Shown piece after piece: positions 1-10,100 of a stretch of 21,203 nucleotides of DNA. The first letter of the stretch is position 1, and each line of letters starts with the position of its first letter. The notes under the pieces were generated by a model, which was not told the origin of the DNA, did no database searches, and worked only from the letters and a program-made list of their open reading frames with translations. This DNA comes from Folioceros fuciformis (lineage: Eukaryota > Anthocerotophyta > Anthocerotopsida > Anthocerotales). Both the position numbers and the translations under genes were made by a program. The stretch covers positions 1 through 21,203 of the forward strand of contig JBNGIO010001043.1 in the NCBI GenBank assembly GCA_049999805.1, in the 5' to 3' direction.

Positions 1-140
1 AGGGAGAGGCGAAGGTGTGGAAGGGAAGGGGAGAGTGGTGGACGGGTCTTGTTCTGCTAGTGGTTGCGCTTCTCGCGGTGGCAGGGGTCCGGGGAGTGTG
101 CGTTTGAGTGTATGACCTTGTTTTATAGTTTTCGGGAGCG

Positions 141-434
141 TGCGTGTCGGACGGTGAGGCGTGATTGTTGATTCGAGTGGCGTGGTCGGCGTGAGCGTGG
201 ATTGCGGGAGTAGTCGTTGCTGTGGTCCGTTTGCGTGCGGTGGTGAGATTGCTTCGAGTGCTGATGGATGGTATGCTGCAGCTCCTCCGTGCATGTCGGA
301 CGGTGAGGTGTGTTTGTTGATTCGAGTGGTGTGGCTGGCGTGAGCTTGGTTTGCGGGAGTAGGCGTTGGTGCTGTCCGTTTGCGTGCGGTGGTGAGATGT
401 TTCGAGTGCTGATGAGCGGCATGCTGCAGCTCCT
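141..434. repeat. 149-bp direct tandem duplication upstream of the first SPX-RING gene
   Basis: Two head-to-tail copies cover 141-289 and 290-434. Both begin with TGCRTGTCGGACGGTGAGG and end with ATGCTGCAGCTCCT. The offset is 149 bp at the left end and 148 bp at the right end, so the copies have drifted by small substitutions and indels. The block is G/T-rich, has no convincing coding frame, and ends about 100 bp before the ATG at 536, so it probably lies in the promoter or 5' leader. A GAGAGA tract follows at about 466-481. Confidence 0.85.
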
Positions 435-535
435 GGCGCCGTCTCGCTCTGGGTGTGGTGGAGGTGAGAGAGAGAGAGAGTCTCTGGCGATCGAGCCGGG
501 GAGCCTTCGGAGGTTGATGTTCGTGATGCTTGGAG

Positions 536-2278
536 ATGAAGTTCTGTAAGAAGTACTTGGAGTTCATTGAGCGGGAGGGCCAGCGCAAGCTTCCCGGCCT
601 TGCGTACGTGAGGTTGAAGCGGTTCAAGAAGATTCTGAAGAAGTGCCCTGCTCAGAATGCATTGAGGGGTGGTAGGGCCGGCACACGGGATGGATTCGTG
701 GTTAGAGGGAGCGATTTGCTCCAGTCTGAGGCATCTGAAGAGGGCGCAAGCACCATGATACTCCTTAAGAATCTTAGCGTATCGACGTGCTCGATGGAGA
801 AGAGCTGTCCACCATCTTGCCCCGGTAATTACCTTCTTATTGTGAGGGTAGGAATTACCCGATCCTTGGCTGGATTTTCTCCTTTTTGTCTACGAAGGCC
901 TTGGATCGTTGAGGTCTGGTAATGTCGCCACCCTTGCTGTGTCATTCTTGTCTGTTCTGGGTCGTGTTGAATGGACCAGCATCTGATACACTATGGGTGT
1001 GTGACGTGCAGTTTGCGATGGAAACTTTTTTCCAGAGTTGATGGAGGAAGTTTCAGCTGTCTTGGGCTGCTTTAACGCCTGTGCGAAACAGCTGCTGGAG
1101 CGGCATCTTTCCAGAGGGTTGAAGAGGTTCATGCTCCGGCTCCGTCACAAGGTGCCTGGTGATCATGCGGCCATTGTCGAGGAAGGGAGAGCTCTTGTAA
1201 GCTATGCTTCGATAAACGCTATGGCTATCCGTAAAATCCTTAAGAAGTACGACAAGGTCTGACTCCTCGTCGAGTGCGTCTTTGGAGTAGGATGTTCGCC
1301 CACTGGTTCTGTATCACCTTAAATGCCATCCTTTGCAGGTGCACTGTGCGTCGGCAGAGCATACGCCATCCAAACAGCAGCTACTGGCTAAGCGGGTTGA
1401 GCTGCTGCAGTCACCTTGGCTGATAGAGCTCTTTGCACTGCATATGAATCTGGCGGCCAAAGATAGTTTGACGGCGCTGCCTGAAGGGTTCAAAGATTGC
1501 GCATGTGATTTTGAAAACGTTAAGCCGACTATATCATGCACATTGTTCGATTCTTTCAAGATGGAGGTTGATTTGACGTGCTCCATATGCTTGGTGAGAT
1601 GTTGCTTCTGCCCACTCCCGCAGTGCCTTGTATCCAGGCCTTCACAGTCTCGTAGACCCTGCGTGTTGTGCAGCCCAAGATGCCGGTGTAGACTGACAGA
1701 CTCGTTGTTTGGCTGGTTCTTGCAGGAGACTCTGTTTGACCCGATGGCCCTTGGTTGTGGGCATGTATATTGCAACAGCTGTCTATGTTCGGCTGCCTCT
1801 GTCCCTGCATTTTTGGGCGTTGAGAAGGCGGATAAATGTGCAAAATGTCCCTTGTGCAGACAGGTGAGCTCCTCATGTGATACAGCCACAACTTTTGAGT
1901 GATATTGATGCGGCTGACCTCTGCCGAAACATGCTGGTTTGGAATTGGATGCAGGAGGATGTCTATGAACAAGCGGTTCGATTACCGGAGCTGGGAGCCC
2001 TAATCAGCAACAGGTATGACGCGTGTTGATCTTTTCGTTGGTACGCTCTCGAATGTATGGTTTGTCACGTTTGTATGTGGGTCCATCCCTTGTTCTGGGG
2101 CCTGATGCATACATGGGAACTCATAGGCATGTAGTTTCACTGTGAAGCTGAGTTGTATTTGCTGCCTGTCAGGTGCAAGGAATATTGGAACGACAGGTTA
2201 CATCGAGAGCGAGTGGAGCAAGTCCAAGAAGCGAAGCTTTATTGGGAGAAGCAACTTCAGGCTGCAATGGGACTCTGA
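536..2278 (+). CDS. NLA: SPX-RING E3 ubiquitin ligase (NLA/BAH1 type), copy 1
   Basis: Six exons: 536-824, 1012-1256, 1339-1593, 1726-1863, 1955-2013, 2173-2278, giving 363 aa (Arabidopsis NLA is about 335). Every junction is GT-AG and in phase. The start at 536 gives MKFCKKY, the usual SPX opening; an ATG 6 nt upstream would add only Met-Glu. The SPX domain covers about residues 1-180, with the tripartite Leu/Lys helices LKRFKKILKK (27-36) and the basic surface KILKKYDK (171-178) that binds inositol pyrophosphates in this family. A complete C3HC4 RING follows: C259, C262, C274, H276, C279, C282, C304, C307. The C-terminal tail CKEYWNDR...AAMGL resembles NLA. The expected role is RING E3 activity with a UBC24/PHO2-like E2, moving phosphate or nitrate transporters to degradation at the plasma membrane. 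The region between the first SPX helix and the CPVCDG-like motif is longer than in Arabidopsis. Orthology is inferred from motifs only. Confidence 0.9.
1594..1725 (+). other. Intron 3 of SPX-RING copy 1, length a multiple of three and stop-free
   Basis: The intron lies between CSICL and ETLFDP, that is, inside the RING between its first and second cysteine pairs. It begins GTGAGA and ends TTGCAG. It is 132 nt (44 codons) with no in-frame stop, so the frame stays open from exon 3 through exon 4. If retained, it would insert 44 residues into the zinc-binding fold. The equivalent intron in copy 2 (5538-5668, 131 nt) has an in-frame stop. Confidence 0.75.
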
Positions 2279-3159
2279 TCCACAGTACTGATGGTTCGTT
2301 AACGTTGCAAGCGGTTTTTGGAAAGGCGCGAATGTCTTTGGAGTTGTCGGTGGTGGTTCGTGGTCTATTTTTTTGTAGTAATGCAAAGCTTTACGTTATC
2401 GCATGGGTTGCGTGGGGTTTTTGCCGGAGTTTTTGTCGGCGTCGGGGAAATAACCAAGTCTTGTGCCATACGAGCAAAGCTTGATATGTGCCTACGAGGC
2501 ATGATTGTGTCTTTAGTGTCGGGCAGGCTTTGACGTCGTCAGAAATTCCGAGTGATGCAGTCAACCGGTCAAGCGATGGAACCAGTACCTGCATTGTACG
2601 TTATTTTGCTTTCCGTCAGTGGTTGACAGATCTGTTGTATCCAGTGTATAGTTCTTTTAATATCTCTAGCTTTCGGATTAACTGACACAGGAGTTGTGTC
2701 TTGTGTATTTTTTTTTATTTTGAAAATTGTGTTATATCTTTTTTGTCTGATTTCACAATGGCTGAACGGATGGGCGGATCCAAAGCCAAGAGAATGGGGG
2801 CGAAGGAGGTTCCTTAAGAGATTCCCTCGTCTTGTAGGCCGCGTCTAATCTAGGCCCCGTTGTGCCGCCACCACCTGGCGGTCGGCTGTTTGCTTTGGAT
2901 TTCGTATGCTTCAACTTTGTTACCATATGTTCTGAGGATTACAAAGAGTTTTTCTTGACTGAGTTAGGGTTTGATACAGGCTTTTTCTGTATGGGTTAGG
3001 TTAGGGTACGATGTAATTTTTTTTTTAAAGCTTGTTGTAGGGTGTGATAGCAGGATCATGAAAGTAAAAGTGAGTGTGTGTGGGCCTGGACTAGGGTATG
3101 AACCGTATTATGTGTAATGGCTGCTATGTTGCTTGTAAATGTTTGGAAACGTAAGCAAG

Positions 3160-3225
3160 TTGAGTTGTATGCTTCACTGAAGAAGCACCCAATTGAGTTG
3201 CATGTTTCATTGGGCAAGAAGCCTA
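3160..3225. repeat. 33-bp tandem duplication
   Basis: Two adjacent units, 3160-3192 and 3193-3225, both open with TTGAGTTG and keep the pattern TGAGTTGYATGYTTCAYTG. Because 33 is a multiple of three, a small open frame (3117-3329, 70 codons) reads both as similar 11-residue units, VELYASLKKHP and IELHVSLGKKP. There is no other sign that this frame is expressed. Confidence 0.75.
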
Positions 3226-4004
3226 TCATTTCCAGCCATTGTTCCCAGCAGTCTAAATATGCTTGTGCTGTCGCCATTAGAAATACGTTTGAAATGTATA
3301 TAACTATTTTACATTTGAACAAGAAGTAATCTAGCTTGTATCTATCATGTCACCAAACGTGGCCTAGTAAAGCGCACATGGCCGAAGCAGTAGGACAGAA
3401 AACAACACATACATAGATAACCAAGCAGCCTTAATCTGGGTCTGACATAGTGTAGAAGATATTTGCAAGCCTGTTCCGGAGGGGAGTGTGGGAGCGTTTT
3501 GCGGAGGTTGGGGAGGCTGACGGATGGGGGCCACGTGAGGCGGAGCAGTTGGGGGACTCTCCAACTTGGTAAGCTTTCAGCGATGTGCGGGGGTGGGTTG
3601 AAATTGTGAGGAATGTGGCAAGCATGTCATGTCATCCTCATGAGTTGGTGCACGCTCAGGCTCACGCAGGTGTGTGTCTATATCTTGTACGTACAAACAG
3701 AGGTGAGTCAGAGTGTGCGGGTGGAGTTGTGAAGAGATGAACGCTGTGGTGCCTGGAATCGCACAGCTTGCGTTGCCGTTGCCACCTCGTAAATGTCATG
3801 TTGTCGCCTCCATTATGCTGCGGTACTCACCTAACTCATAGGCTTTGCCTGGAGGACAAGTCCACGGACTCTCGAAGGGAGGCAAGCGATTGTGCAGGGA
3901 ATATACCGCCATGGCGGATCGGATGTTCTTGTGTGACGTCAAGCGTGCTGTTATAAAAATCAGAGCGGCAGGCTTGCTGTGCCGTGCTTGGTGCAATACC
4001 TCGA

Positions 4005-4035
4005 GGAGGGGAGAGGAGAGGAGAGGAGAGGAGAC
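4005..4035. repeat. GGAGA microsatellite
   Basis: A purine-only run built from five-base GGAGA units (about five units), followed by further G/A-rich sequence to about 4065. It lies about 440 bp upstream of the second SPX-RING start, in the likely promoter region. Confidence 0.85.
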
Positions 4036-4470
4036 GAAAGGTGAGGAGCAGAGCGGAGGGCAGCAGTGCGCTGAGAGGGGGATCGGCCCGGCCTTGGAAC
4101 GTGTACCTGCTCCAGGGCTCTGTTGAAACGTGCTTTTCCACAACTGTGCGTTTCCGGAGTCCGCCGTCAGTAGTGCGTGCCTTGTGATGACCGCTCCGCC
4201 CTGTGTCTGTGTCTGTGTCATGCCTTCTCCGTGTGTGTGTTGCCCTTGCCCTGCCTCGCCTGTTATGATGCTTGGTTCGTTAGTACTTGGGGAGTCTTAC
4301 TCCATACGCGTGCTGGAAAACTCCCCCCCCGAATGCGCATATGCCCGGTGCGGGTACATCCTTGATGTGACGTTGTGAGGAGTGGCGCCTTTCTGCTCCG
4401 CTCCGGCCTTGATTGTTCCACGGGCCCTGGCCTCCTTGCAATTGCTCGCTATGAGCATTCCTACCCGGTA

Positions 4471-6206
4471 ATGGTGAAGGTGAAGGGGATGGGAATGGGC
4501 CGCAGCCAGGGCTCTTTCTGTGCCCGAGCGCAGTACAAGCGCTTCAAGAAGCTGCTCAAGAAAACCAGCGCTCTGCCCGTGGGCAATGCAATCTCCCCGG
4601 TCCTGGACTCCCCCGGCTCTTCGTCGTCCGTTGAGGTCGGCAAGATGATGGTGTCTGCCGACCTTGCCACTCTGCAAGCACTGGGTTTGCAGACGGACGC
4701 AGACGCGCACGCGCCAGGTACGCTGAGTTACGGTCACCTGGTACAGCGTGGTGCTGGATTGATTGATTCCAGGCCTGGAAGTGATGGGAAGTGCCTGGAC
4801 GATGGTGTGTGCCGCAGAGGACAGCCTGATTGACAGGCTGCCCGCCGTGGTGGCTTTCTACAAGCTTCATGCCCAGAAGGTGCTGCACCGACGCTTCGCA
4901 AGCGGTTGGTGCAAGCCTCTGGTTAGCCTTGGCTTCATGAAGGCGAGCAGATCGTCCATTCTGAAGGAGGGGTTGTATGTCATCAGCTACGCCTCCCTCT
5001 ACGCCTTGGCCATCCGGCAAATCGAGCGGAGGGTGGAGAAAAGAATCGCTCAAGTATGTCTCGGAACTCACGCACTCTCCACCGTTTCCCGCAGTGTGGG
5101 TCCGGAGCATCGTGAATAGGAGGACCACTTTGGGGACTGTCAGTAAATCTGAGGCTGCATCTCGGCATCTAGGAAGGCGGATCGCGGAGCTGCGGCTTTC
5201 CGACTCTGACTGCTCTGAATGCATTGTGCAATGTGCGCTTCAGGAGCTGCAGTCCTCGTCCGGGACAGAGGCAGGGACGAACTGTCAGGAAGACCTCGCA
5301 CTGAGGAGCAAGTTGTCCACCTTGCACTCGGAGCTCCGACTTCTCCAGTCGCCTTTGCTTGTGGAGTTGATTGCTGCCTATGCCGATTCCCAAGGGGACC
5401 ACAAAAAGAAGCCATTGCCTGCCGGGTTTCAGCGCTTCTCGTTTCAGTTCGAAGGGCCCGGCGTGAAGCCAACCTTGTCGTGCGTCGCGCTTGACTCATT
5501 CCATCTCGACTTCGAGCTCACATGCTCCATCTGCCTCGTAAGTGTGGGGACTTTCTTTCGGGTACTGGTGTGGAGTAGTAAACATGTACAAGCTTGAGCT
5601 CCGCGACGCCCTTGCTGACCTACGGCATAGCCTTCGAATCTGACATCCGTAATCCATGTGCGTCGTAGGAGACGTTGTTCCTTCCGGTGGCTCTTGGCTG
5701 CGGGCACGTTTTCTGCCACCGGTGTGCTTGCTCAACTGCCTCTGTCACAGCGTTTGAAGGACTGGAGAGCGCTAAACTGAGTGCCAAATGCCCCCTCTGC
5801 AGACAGGTACAGCACATTCAGTCCACGACCTTCTCTTCTGGCCTTCCTCAGGGTTTTAGAGGACAAACAGGTTCCGTGACGTTATTGGACTTCCTTCCGT
5901 GTGCAGGCGGGAGTCTATCCGCAAGCCACGGTTCTCCCTGAGCTGTGTCGACTCATCAAACACAGGTAGGTACTGGAGGTGCCTTCTTCTTGTTCCCCCT
6001 TGCAGATCTTGGAATGGTTACCAGGGTGAACTTTATTCACAATCCTACCTCCGTTCACCATATGCGTGCATGGTCTTGCCAGGTGCAGAGACTACTGGCG
6101 AGAACAATGCCAGAAAGAACGAGCCTGCCAAATGCGAGAGATCAAGGAGTTTTACAAACAAGAGCTCCGAGCCAGTATGGGATACGCCACCATACCTGAC
6201 TTGTGA
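4471..6206 (+). CDS. SPX-RING E3 ubiquitin ligase, diverged tandem copy 2
   Basis: Six exons: 4471-4717, 4773-5053, 5244-5537, 5669-5806, 5907-5965, 6083-6206, giving 380 aa. The five intron positions and phases (1, 0, 0, 0, 2) match copy 1, and exons 4 and 5 have the same lengths (138 and 59 nt), so the genes are tandem duplicates. The RING is complete: C270, C273, C285, H287, C290, C293, C315, C318. The SPX part is eroded. There is no MKFCKKY opening (the protein starts MVKVKGMGMG before YKRFKKLLKK), and the basic cluster KILKKYDK of copy 1 reads QIERRVEK here (165-172). E3 activity is plausible, but phosphate-status sensing is doubtful. Uncertain points: the acceptor of exon 2 (4773, or 4818 in the same phase), the acceptor of exon 3 (5244, or 5253 in frame), and the start, because an upstream first exon could have been missed. 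The tail ends GYATIPDL, longer than in copy 1. Confidence 0.82.
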
Positions 6207-6225
6207 TCCTTGCCAGGGGCCAGGG

Positions 6226-6345
6226 TCTACATAGTAGGACTAGAAGAAAGAAACATGTACTGATTCCAGTTTCGTTATCACGTCCTCCACACAAGATCAA
6301 CTGGCAGACGTACTAACCAAACCTTCAGGGCAGATCAAGCGTGAG
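6226..6345 (+). mobile_element. Decayed Ty1/copia-type retrotransposon fragment (RNase H end of pol)
   Basis: About 20 bp after the stop of SPX-RING copy 2, one frame reads TRRKKHVLI. After a frame change comes FVITSSTQDQLADVLTKPSG. These match the C-terminal end of copia RNase H, which has a K-H-(I/V) block followed by the signature DQLADxxTKP. The two blocks lie in different frames and nothing of integrase or reverse transcriptase is present, so this is a broken remnant. No LTR ends or target-site duplication could be recognised, although the 47-bp repeats that follow could come from the element's 3' part. Confidence 0.75.
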
Positions 6346-6348
6346 AAA

Positions 6349-6488
6349 TTCTGTTCCTTGTTAGCTATTGTAGATTTGTGGCAGATTCCGATCGTTTCTG
6401 TTCCTCGTCAGCTCTTGTAGATTTGTGCCAGATTCCGATCAATTCTGTTCCTTGTCAGCTCTTGTAGATTTGTGGCATATTCCGATTA
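6349..6488. repeat. 47-bp tandem repeat, three copies
   Basis: Units cover 6349-6395, 6396-6442 and 6443-6488. Each starts TTCTGTTCCT and contains CTTGTAGATTTG (one variant) and ATTCCGAT near its end. The spacing is exactly 47 bp. The array starts where the copia-like coding remnant ends, so it may be a repeated piece of that element's 3' region or a later slippage product within the 3' flank of SPX-RING copy 2. Confidence 0.9.
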
Positions 6489-7143
6489 TCGCGGTTCGAG
6501 GGGCGTTGGTGAAAGTGGTTTCGTTATGAAGCTTGATGTGAGCAGACCCCGATCCGATCAACTGACATGCCTCTCCGCATCGTAGACATCTTTGATGTCG
6601 TTCTACAACGACAACAGTTGAGAAAGCAAAACTGTGTGTAATGACCAAGGCGAATGTGGCCACGTTAGCACAGATATTTGCGGGTTCGTTCTGCCACGTA
6701 AGGGCACGTATGTACAGATATATATGTACTTTAGCCGCGCAGTTTTCCCCAGTGATTGTGCAGAGAGAAAGAAAACCTTCCTGGTGACAGTGGTGTGGAG
6801 CAACTGGCGGGCCCAGTAACAGTCAGTCTTTAAACGTCCGCCCAAGACTCCTCATCGCCGGAAGGAGCAAGTGGTGGGCACGCCACGTTTTGAGCCGCCC
6901 GCTTGTGCTGGCCATGCGCCCGCTAGTCTGAAAGCCGTCTCATTTTGTCCTAATTCCATTGCGTCAGTGACAAGCACACTCCTCCCAATTGACTGCCGCT
7001 CTATGATTCTCTTGGACATGCAGAATTTGTGATGCGCGCTCCCGAGGCGTGGCCGCAGGCCTTTCTGTGAACGAATTCCAGTGGACCGGGGATTGGATGC
7101 GCACAACCTTGCGGGCGGGTGCGGCTGCAAATCGTGGCTGGAT
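6489..7143. other. Intergenic region and presumed NYC1 promoter/leader
   Basis: No gene is recognised here. It has a short TATATATG-containing AT stretch near 6718-6728 and then GC-richer DNA leading into the NYC1 exon. The reading frame of NYC1 is open from 7033, just after an in-frame TGA at 7030-7032, but has no ATG before 7144, which supports that start unless an upstream exon exists. Confidence 0.5.
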
Positions 7144-10100
7144 ATGGAGTGGTTGTGTGCCTCTTCCCCCGCTGTTCCTCAGGCTTCAGGCCCCGGTCCC
7201 GCTCTCCGGATCGATGTGCACAGGGCGGGAGTGGAGGGAGTGGAGCTCTCGGATTACAGTGCCAGGTTTCGACTTCCAGGAGTGCTGCGGCGGAGTCGTG
7301 GCCCTCTTCATCAAGCTCCCTGTGCTTGTGAGCTCAGAAGCGTTATGCGTGTCCCGTTTCAGGGCCAGGGTTTTGGTAGACCAGGCTTCTATCCTTTCAC
7401 AATTCGAGCTTCCCGGGACGAGACGGAGGGTTCGGGCACATCTGACTCTCAAAACGAGCTGGATCATGGTACAGCGGATGCGGAGCGGACGATTGTGGGA
7501 CAGGATTCAGCGCAGGATAAATGCACGGGGGAGTCCACGTGCAGTACTAGTACGGGGGCCACGGGAGTGTCAGATTGTGCTGCAGATGCAGTGTTAGGAA
7601 AGCCGAGACGGCGTGAGAATCTCTTCACCACTGTAGTGAGACCACTGATTAAGGTAGTCGACGGAACTCTCGTCAGGAAAAGAGAATCGGTTGAAGATGT
7701 GGTACCAAGTGAAGGAGAAAATCGATCCAAGATGGCTTTGTTCTGGAATCCACTGGCAAAGATGGAAGACGCTGTTGTGAGGAGGACGGTTGGCGAGGCT
7801 TGGCGGCAAGCTGAGTCAGACTTTTATGCTGTAAGTATCTGGGAGCGGATTAGCCTGGTTTAGGACCGTTGTACTGGAGATTTGTCGGAGGTCTATCTTC
7901 TACAGATGTTCTGGATTTCGGGGCCTCAATTATGTTCCGTGTGACCAGTTTACAGGACAGCTAGGGAAGTACATCTTTATCATGATGAGCACCGGGGTTA
8001 TTCTTGCAACAGGTTTTCAGTTATCTGGTTGGTTCCCGGGCATTAGTTCCTTGAACGGGCTTGACTTTCTTGTCCACCTGTGTCTATCATCTTGGAACTT
8101 TGAATTTCTGCTCATCCGAGGCTGACGAGCTTCCTGTATTCCTGACCTTTTTGACATCCTCATTTCGTTTGACCCAGATGGCACTTCACATGAAGAAGGT
8201 GTGTTATGGTTTAGCTGGCTTGCTGGGATAATCATAGGTTCTATGATTGGCGCGAACCAAGTTCTAGACAATCATTGCAAGCGTGGTACACGTAATGTTG
8301 TTATCACTGGCAGGTAGTTCCTCCTTTGGTCCTCTATTGAACTGCGATTTAGGCGGTGGAGTTAGAATTCCTTGTTCTCTCCGCGTTATGACTAGACAAG
8401 AAAGAAACGAAGCGTGATACCATGTTTTGTCTTGTGCAGCACTCGAGGCTTAGGGAAAGCGTTGGCTCGGGAGTTTCTGCGATCTGGTGACAATGTATGC
8501 ATTGCTTCACGAAGGTTAATATTACCACCGTGTCTTCTTCGATGGGTGTTTTTAGTGCTCACAATTAATCCATGCAAAAACAGTACAGTGCTTGTGCATT
8601 GAGTTTTGTCTGCTTCATTTTTCGGACGACAGCGTGGATTCTGTGCGTAGCACAGTGGAAGAGCTTGAGGAGGAATTTCAAGGAAGTCAGTCGAGAGTGA
8701 TTGGTATAGCCTGCGATGTCTCCAAAAGTGAAGATGTCAAGGCACTTGGAGACCTGGCTCTTCAGGAATTTGGGTTTGTAGATATCTGGGTAAGTTTCAA
8801 AAATTAGGTGGTTTTTGACTGTGATAATCATATCGAACAGTTTTGTGCTTGAAGTTTGGCACTGTTCATTCAGACCCTTTCTCAGTAGGATGCACACGTT
8901 CTGACCACAAGGCTCTGCACAGGTTAATAATGCTGGGGTAAATAAGGGCTTCAGGCCACTCGTGGAATTTTCCGACAAAGAGATAGAGCAGGTGAGGCTA
9001 GAGGCGCCTGGTAAACTCTACTATCTATGGGACTGCTTGGATGCGTCTCCCACTAGGAGCTGGGTTACAAGATTCTCGCTCTCTAGAGTTGAAACATGGG
9101 TGGGACGTAGACATGATGCTGAATATCTTGTGTTCTGAGATCAACCGAGAGCAAAACATTGTTGGGACAGAGACATGATGCTGAATATCCTGTGTTCTGC
9201 TATCACCCGGGAGCAGATAGTGTCCACGAATCTTGTTGGCTCTATATTGTGCACTCGTGAAGCTATTCAAGTGATGAAGTCACAGGGCAAAGCTGGCCAT
9301 ATTTTCAACATGGATGGTGCGGGCTCTGGAGGCTCTAGTACACCTTTGACCGCTGTGTGAGACTTCAGATCCCTTCCCTTGGGTCTCAATTTTGTTTTAG
9401 GTTTTTCTGTCTGCCCGGTTCTCTGAAGATGCTGACCCGTATTGGCCTTCCTACCAGGTATGGAGCCACAAAGAGTGGTCTACGACAGTTGCACGCATCT
9501 CTTCTTCAAGAATGTAAAGGTTATAGGGTGGGAATTCACACGGCCTCTCCTGGGATGGTGCTCACTGATCTTCTTCTAAGGTGACGTTTTGTGGTCGTAT
9601 TGGTCTCGTGGTAGAACGGGAATATGTTTGTTTAGTTTTGTTGGGCTGTTGCTTCCTCTGGGTAAACAGTGGATGCCAGTCGGGCACTGCTGATGTCACG
9701 TGTTTCTTCTTGGCAGTGGTGCGACCCTTCAAAACAAAAAAATGTTCAACTTCATTTGTGAGCAGCCTGAGACCGTGGCTCGCGCGCTGGTCCCTTTGAT
9801 GCGAACAGTTAAAGGCACAGGAAAAGCAGTGAACTACTTGACACCCCCGAGGATAATACTTGCAATAGTAACAGCATGGCTGCGGCGGGGCCGTTGGTTT
9901 GATAAGGAGGTATAAGCCTCCTCCGGGGTGGTCATCGTGCTCCAGATAGATTGGTTGTCTGATGTCGATCTTAACAGATGTTTGGGTCAGCGAATCTCAT
10001 AATGGGCTTTGTGTTTGACAGGGAAGAGCAGTGTATGCAGCAGAGGCGGACAGGTTGCGCATGTGGGCAGAAGGGCGAGAGAAGTCATCAGTTACAGCAG

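Larger units (their letters stand above)
2279..4470. other. Intergenic region between the two SPX-RING genes
   Basis: The left part, to about 3030, is T-rich and probably contains the 3' UTR and poly(A) site of copy 1, although no canonical AATAAA stands out. A 33-bp tandem duplication lies at 3160-3225 and a GGAGA microsatellite at about 4005-4035. A TGTGTC/GTGTGT-rich stretch at about 4200-4240 and a run of eight C at 4323-4330 precede copy 2. No ORF here resembles a known protein. The right part must include the promoter and 5' leader of copy 2. Confidence 0.6.

Noticed and set aside
1314-1889. A 191-codon antisense open frame opposite SPX-RING exons 3 and 4
   Set aside because: It is a shadow of the sense coding sequence, and the sense strand encodes the full RING with splice sites.
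2966-3010. Telomere-like TTAGGGTTT and GGTTAGGTTAGGG bits
   Set aside because: Only isolated partial units occur, with no array, so they do not indicate an interstitial telomere.
3117-3329. A 70-codon open frame with two similar 11-residue units
   Set aside because: The repeat is explained by the 33-bp DNA duplication. There is no homology, no splice context and no further evidence of coding.
4556-5224. A 222-codon antisense open frame opposite SPX-RING copy 2
   Set aside because: It mirrors the GC-rich coding exons and introns of copy 2 and shows no domain of its own.
5054-5243. Extending SPX-RING copy 2 exon 3 upstream to the AG at 5094 or 5143
   Set aside because: Those acceptors are in the wrong phase and give a stop codon. 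The AG at 5242-5243 has a better pyrimidine context and the correct phase.
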